Source: Streptomyces zinciresistens K42
GTDB lineage: Bacteria > Actinomycetota > Actinomycetes > Streptomycetales > Streptomycetaceae
DNA: 64,000 bases
Reading direction: 5' to 3'
NCBI RefSeq assembly: GCF_000225525.1
Contig: NZ_AGBF01000003.1
Span: 1 to 64,000, forward strand
Made by a program: the position numbers and the translations under genes. How positions within the stretch are numbered: the first letter of the stretch is position 1; each line of letters opens with the position of its first letter. Shown in pieces: positions 63,501 to 64,000 of the stretch. The notes beneath the pieces are model-generated. The model did no database searches, was not told the DNA's origin, and saw only the letters and a program-made list of their open reading frames with translations.

Positions 63501-64000
63501 GGGGCGCCGGCAAGGCGGAGCTTCCGACATACGCGTTTCAGCGCGAGCGGTTCTGGCCGGAGGCGTCCGCGGCCGGAGGTGTCCGCGATGCGGGTTCGGC
63601 CGCCGCGGACTCGGTGGACGCGCGGTTCTGGGAAGCGGTCGAGCGCGAGGACCTCGAAGCGCTCGCCGAGACACTCGACGTCGACGGCGACACGCCGCTG
63701 AGTGCGGTCCTGCCCGCGCTGTCCGCCTATCACCGGAGCAACCGCGAGCAGTCCACGATCGACGGTTGGCGCTATCGGGTGGTGTGGAAGCCGGCTGCGG
63801 AGGCGGCCGGTGGATCGCTGTCGGGGACGTGGCTGGTGGTGGTTCCGGCGTCCCGTGCCGAGGACACGCTGGTGGCGGAGGTCTCCTCCGGGCTCGGCCG
63901 GCACGGCGCGGATGTGATGTCGCTGGTGGTGGACGAGCGGCACCTCGACGCCGGGGCGCTGGGCGAGCGGCTGCGTGAGGTGGTCGCCGACGCGCCCGCC
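51506..64000 (+). CDS. Modular type I polyketide synthase PKS-C (3' end outside window)
   Basis: The frame is open for 4165 codons from ATG 51506 to the right edge without a stop. The start has GTGGAG 7 bases upstream, and the decamer AAGTGTGGAG is identical to the PKS-A leader. An N-terminal docking coiled coil ([20 protein letters not shown]) is followed by module 6 KS-AT-KR-ACP, module 7 KS-AT-KR-ACP and module 8 KS-AT-(dimerisation element)-start of KR. All three ATs carry malonyl fingerprints. The gene starts 25 bp after PKS-B. I checked the frame at several points (near 54302, 56042, 60662, 62522, 63050) and found no frameshift. More modules and the chain-release domain must lie beyond the window. 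Confidence 0.95.
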   Translation, partial: MAMSSERVVEALRASLRENDRLKLQNQRLVAASREPLAIVGMSCRFPGGVHTPEQLWQLVVDGGDAISGFPTNRGWDVEGLYHPDPDNPGTSYAREGGFCHEADEFDPQFFGISPREAVATDPQQRLVLEASWEAFERTGIDPLSLRGKPVGVFVGTNGQDYSTHLLEAGDGLEGYLTGSAVSVVSGRISYTLGLEGPAVSVDTACSASLVALHMAMQALRQGECDLALAGGVSVMSTPGAFVEFSRQRGLAPDGRCKPFANAADGTGWSEGVGMLLVERLSDARRNGHPVLAIVRGSAINQDGASNGLTAPNGPSQQRVIRQALANAGLSASDVDAVEAHGTGTTLGDPIEAQALLATYGRERSADSPLWLGAIKSNIGHTQAAAGVAGVIKMVMAMRHGVLPKTLHVDEPSRQVDWSAGEVRLLTETTAWPETGRPRRAGISSFGVSGTNAHTIIEQAPEADRDAPAATVAPEADRAERPAALPWLLSGKSAEALAAQAGRLHAHLSAHAEPAPADVGFSLATTRSAFEHRAAVVAGDRDDFLRGLKALAAGENAAQVIRGTARVEDTLAFLFTGQGAQRPGMGRELYEAFPVFAQALDGVCAHLDVLLDRPLREVMFAAEGSADAELLDRTAFTQPALFAVEVALFRLLEHFGVTPDVVIGHSVGEIAAAHVAGVFSLEDACTLIAARGRLMQALPEGGAMVAVQASQEEIAPSLAGREAEVSVAAVNGPASVVIAGDEPAVLEIAAQWAERGRKTRRLRVSHAFHSPRMDAMLDDFRKVVEGLSFAAPSIDLVSNVTGGSASDAEVCAPEYWVRHVRQAVRFADGVRSLAAQGVTTFLEVGPDGVLSAMAQDCLSDRPGTASAPVIVPGLRKDRPEVTALTTALASLHVHGSAVDWAPAFDGLGARRVDLPTYAFQRRRYWAEKSADAAGADAGVRHEVDARFWQAVERADLVSLARTLDVEDQASLGAVLPALSAYRRGSRDRSTIDGWRYRVSWKPVPDPAEGPLSGTWLVVVPAARAGDEPVSGVVAGLERHGAGVVSLVLDERDLDAGSLAGRLREVAGQTPELGGVLSLLALDEEPCPGHPALSGGGARSLVLAQAMVEADVPARLWCGTRGAVSVGRSDRLTGAVQSQVWGLGRVVALEHPAVWGGLVDLPESLDERGAARLAGVLSAGKGEDQVAIRGSGVFARRLVRADASGGAERPWRARGTVLVTGGTGALGGQVARWLARSGARHLVLTSRRGPDAPGAAELRDELEALGARVTVAACDVTDRDALAAVLADVPEEFPLSAVFHAAGVEQAAALVGMSLADAAAVVSAKTAGAAHLDELLGDRELDAFVVFSSIAGVWGSGGQAAYSAANACLDALAQDRRARGLAGTAVAWGPWAEGGMAAAEGVERELARRGLRVMAPALAIAALQGAIEGGDTAVTVADMDWERFAPAFTLERPSSLIGDLPEVAKALEAAGAPGGAAASAGLRERLAGLTEAETDRALLDLVRGHVAAVLGFTGGETVDAGRAFKELGFDSLTAVELRNRLNAETGLALSATLVFDYPNASVLADHLRAEVLGTRGAVAAPVAVAARVDDDPIAIVGMSCRFPGGVHSPEDLWDLVAGGSDAISEFPSDRGWDVEGMYDPDPERSGTFYAREGGFLHEAGEFDADFFGISPREALAMDPQQRLLLETSWEVFERAGIAPTSVRGNQIGVFVGAATSGYGSGADDDLEGQLLTGNATSVVSGRISYTLGLEGPALTVDTACSSSLVALHQAAQALRQGECSMALAGGVTVLATPAAFVEFSRQRGLSPDGRCKPFADAADGTGWSEGVGMLLVERLSDAERNGHRVLALVRGSAVNQDGASNGLTAPNGPSQQRVIRQALANARLSAAEVDAVEAHGTGTMLGDPIEAQALLATYGQERPEGRPLWLGALKSNIGHTQAAAGVAGIIKMVMAMRHGVLPQTLHVDEPSREVDWSAGEVRLLTETTAWPETGQPRRAGVSAFGVSGTNAHTIIEQAPVYEEAVRNDAPAEDHGVLAWALSGRSPQALRAQAERLRSRLTERTELGALDVGYSLAATRSALEHRAVVTGTDRAGLLRRLDAVAAGETAPGVVRSAARPSGSTAFLFSGQGAQRLGMGRELYDAFPVFAQALDGVCAHLDVLLDRPLKDVMFAAEGSADADLLDRTAFTQPALFAVEVALFRLLEHWGVTPDVVIGHSIGEIAAAHVAGVFSLEDACTLVAARGRLMQALPGGGAMVAVQASEEEVAGSLAGREAEVGVAAVNGPASVVVSGDEAAVLEIAAQWEREGRKTRRLRVSHAFHSPRMDAMLDDFRAVVEGLSFAPPSVALVSNVTGGAAGAGEVCVPEYWVRHVREAVRFADGVRALGAQGVTAFVEVGPDGVLSAMARECLTGEEASASVVVPVLRKDRPETGALTTALAELHVHGVTVDWEQLFAGRGARKVELPTYAFQRQRYWLEDSGGASGDSAADSVDARFWEAVEREDLEALAEALDVDGDGSLSELLPALSSYRRQQRDRATVEGWRYRVSWKPVPDMTGGAPSGTWLLVVPAGLADSDVTTSIGQGIGKHGARVVLVAVAADTDPDGLTRALLGALDGETGISVLSLLALDEEPLVEEPQVAAGLALTLRLVQALAGLDIDVRLWCASRGAVSVGRSDRLTSPVQAQVWGLGRVAALEHPRIWGGLVDLPEVLDGRAVGRLAGVLSAEGAEDQAAVRGSGVFVRRLARVASSGGGAWRPAGSVLVTGGTGALGAHVARWAVREGARHVVLTSRRGLAADGAPQLKAELEAMGALVSVAACDVADRDALTEVLAGIPEEFPLRGVVHAAGVLDDGVLDGLSVDRVAGVLGAKASGARQLHELTAHLDLDAFVLFSSFAGVVGGAGQGAYAAANAYLDALAVLRRGAGLAGTAVAWGPWAEAGMAAESRAGERVRGGVVAAMDPAPAVAALGWAAGHDEASLVVADVDWKRLASAHATSGGGALLSDIPEAHQHLTADDAGTEAEAATFAQKLAGLSAAERNQAVLELVQGHAAAVLGHASARSIEPGRAFRDLGFDSLTAVELRNRLDLATGLRLPATLVFDYPSAAELADHLDAEAFGSAQPALSAPEPRTAPVDGDPIAIVAMSCHFPGDVHTPEDLWKLVAQGGDAIAEFPGDRGWDLDGLYDPDPGRLGTSYAREGGFLYGAPEFDAKFFGISPREALAMDPQQRLLLETSWEAFERAGIAPESLRGTRAGVFVGTNGQDYAGLWLDAQGDLEGHLGTGSAASVVSGRISYTFGLEGPAVTVDTACSSSLVALHMAMQALRQGECDLALAGGVSVMSTPGAFVEFSRQRGLAPDGRCKPFADAADGTGWSEGAGMLLVERLSDARRNGHPVLAVVRGSAINQDGASNGLTAPNGPSQQRVIRQALASAGLSAAEVDVVEAHGTGTTLGDPIEAQALLATYGQGRPEGQPLWLGAVKSNIGHTQAAAGVAGVIKMVMAMREGVLPKILHLDEPSRQVDWSAGDVRPLTEATAWPETGRPRRAGVSSFGLSGTNAHTIIEQAPDLEEAVTAEPALPETPVTAAVVPWLVSGKSREALRAQAERLAAHVAARADLGALDVGYSLATRSVFEHRAVLVGEDRETLLRGLDAVAGHGIASGVVQGQAVPGGRTAFLFSGQGAQRPGMGRELYDAYPVFAQALDGVCAHLDLLLDRPLREVMFAAEGSADAELLDRTAFTQPALFAVEVALFRLLEHFGVTPDVVIGHSVGEIAAAHVAGVFSLEDACTLIAARGRLMQALPEGGAMVAVQASEEEVAASLAGREHEVNIAAVNGPSAVVIAGHAAAVQEVADTWKASGTKTRCLRVSHAFHSFLMDSVLDAFGHVVREVSFEPPAMALVSNVTGALVSEDETSSPDYWVRHVREAVRFADGIRSLKALGVTRFLEVGPDGVLTAMAQDCLAESAEDTSAAMLVPVLRKERPEAGALMTALAELHAHGAAVNWESVFAGRGAGKAELPTYAFQRERFWPEASAAGGVRDAGSAAADSVDARFWEAVEREDLEALAETLDVDGDTPLSAVLPALSAYHRSNREQSTIDGWRYRVVWKPAAEAAGGSLSGTWLVVVPASRAEDTLVAEVSSGLGRHGADVMSLVVDERHLDAGALGERLREVVADAPA
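51608..56230 (+). other. PKS-C module 6: KS-AT(malonyl)-KR(A1-type)-ACP
   Basis: The KS active site reads DTACSAS (usual SSS), with HGTGT and KSNIGHTQ present. The AT (about 53210-54150) has GHSVGE and HAFH (malonyl). The dimerisation element is [20 protein letters not shown]. The KR (about 54470-55850) has GGTGALG but lacks LDD ([13 protein letters not shown]) and has the A-type tryptophan in [19 protein letters not shown]. Gln rather than His follows the glycines, which points to A1. It is the only A-type KR visible. Outcome: a hydroxyl of opposite configuration to the B-type modules. Confidence 0.86.
56273..60830 (+). other. PKS-C module 7: KS-AT(malonyl)-KR(B-type)-ACP
   Basis: The KS has DTACSSS. 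The AT (about 57860-58780) has GHSIGE and HAFH (malonyl). The dimerisation element is [20 protein letters not shown]. The KR (about 59110-60480) has [16 protein letters not shown] (B-type) and catalytic [19 protein letters not shown]. The ACP has [16 protein letters not shown]. Outcome: a hydroxyl with no branch. Confidence 0.87.
60890..64000 (+). other. PKS-C module 8 (partial): KS-AT(malonyl)-dimerisation element-KR start
   Basis: The KS has DTACSSS. The AT (about 62490-63430) has GHSVGE and HAFH (malonyl), but its second half differs in sequence and base composition from the other malonyl ATs. The dimerisation element ([20 protein letters not shown], about 63608-63667) and the beginning of a KR structural subdomain ([14 protein letters not shown]) predict a KR-only module. 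The window ends inside that KR, so its activity and type cannot be read. Confidence 0.82.

Overview
This is high-GC actinobacterial DNA, almost certainly Streptomyces. Coding third positions are strongly C/G-biased, GTG starts are frequent, and the gene families are typical: large-ATP-binding LuxR-type regulators, MmyB-type HTH regulators, P450/[3Fe-4S] ferredoxin pairs and giant modular type I polyketide synthases (PKSs). The window divides into a chromosomal left flank (1 to about 17.5 kb) and the left part of a modular PKS gene cluster (about 17.6 kb to the right edge, where it continues).

Left flank. The 3' end of a glucose-family PTS EIIC permease (1-1248) is followed by a small hypothetical gene. 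Next come a DHA2-type drug exporter and an MmyB-type regulator on the minus strand, with a short-chain dehydrogenase diverging from the regulator. A molybdate uptake operon (modA-modB-modC, minus strand, 4-bp stop/start overlaps) lies beside a TOBE-domain HTH regulator. Diverging from that regulator are a molybdopterin-oxidoreductase-fold protein, a LysR regulator and an NAD-dependent formate dehydrogenase. Downstream of the dehydrogenase is what looks like the first ~22 codons of a cyanase gene, cut off by a quinone oxidoreductase/MarR pair. That pair is headed by a striking 25-bp-arm inverted repeat wrapped around a promoter. A three-gene minus-strand operon (14112-17338) encodes two membrane proteins and a small coiled-coil protein. 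Two of the three share an STFA[VI]GSHA motif that resembles homotypic (amyloid-type) signalling motifs.

PKS cluster. Two divergent LuxR-family ATPase regulators (17608-20652 minus, 20837-23734 plus) precede a cytochrome P450 and its ferredoxin. Three collinear PKS genes follow: PKS-A (three modules), PKS-B (two modules) and PKS-C (three modules visible, open at the right edge). The plus-strand regulator has an in-frame TTA codon, which suggests control by the bldA tRNA.

Read collinearly, the extenders are methylmalonyl, methylmalonyl, malonyl, methylmalonyl, methylmalonyl (variant motif), malonyl, malonyl, malonyl. The reductive outcomes are alkene, hydroxyl, alkene, alkene, hydroxyl, hydroxyl (A1-type KR), hydroxyl, and probably hydroxyl. 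This fits a partly unsaturated polyol macrolide-type chain. PKS-A begins with an N-terminal docking domain and a KS with an intact active-site Cys, so the loading module must lie outside the window. No product name can be assigned from this sequence alone. The PKS genes show near-identical tracts shared between modules and two visible mosaic junctions, indicating recent gene conversion. No rRNA, tRNA, CRISPR array or insertion sequence was seen.
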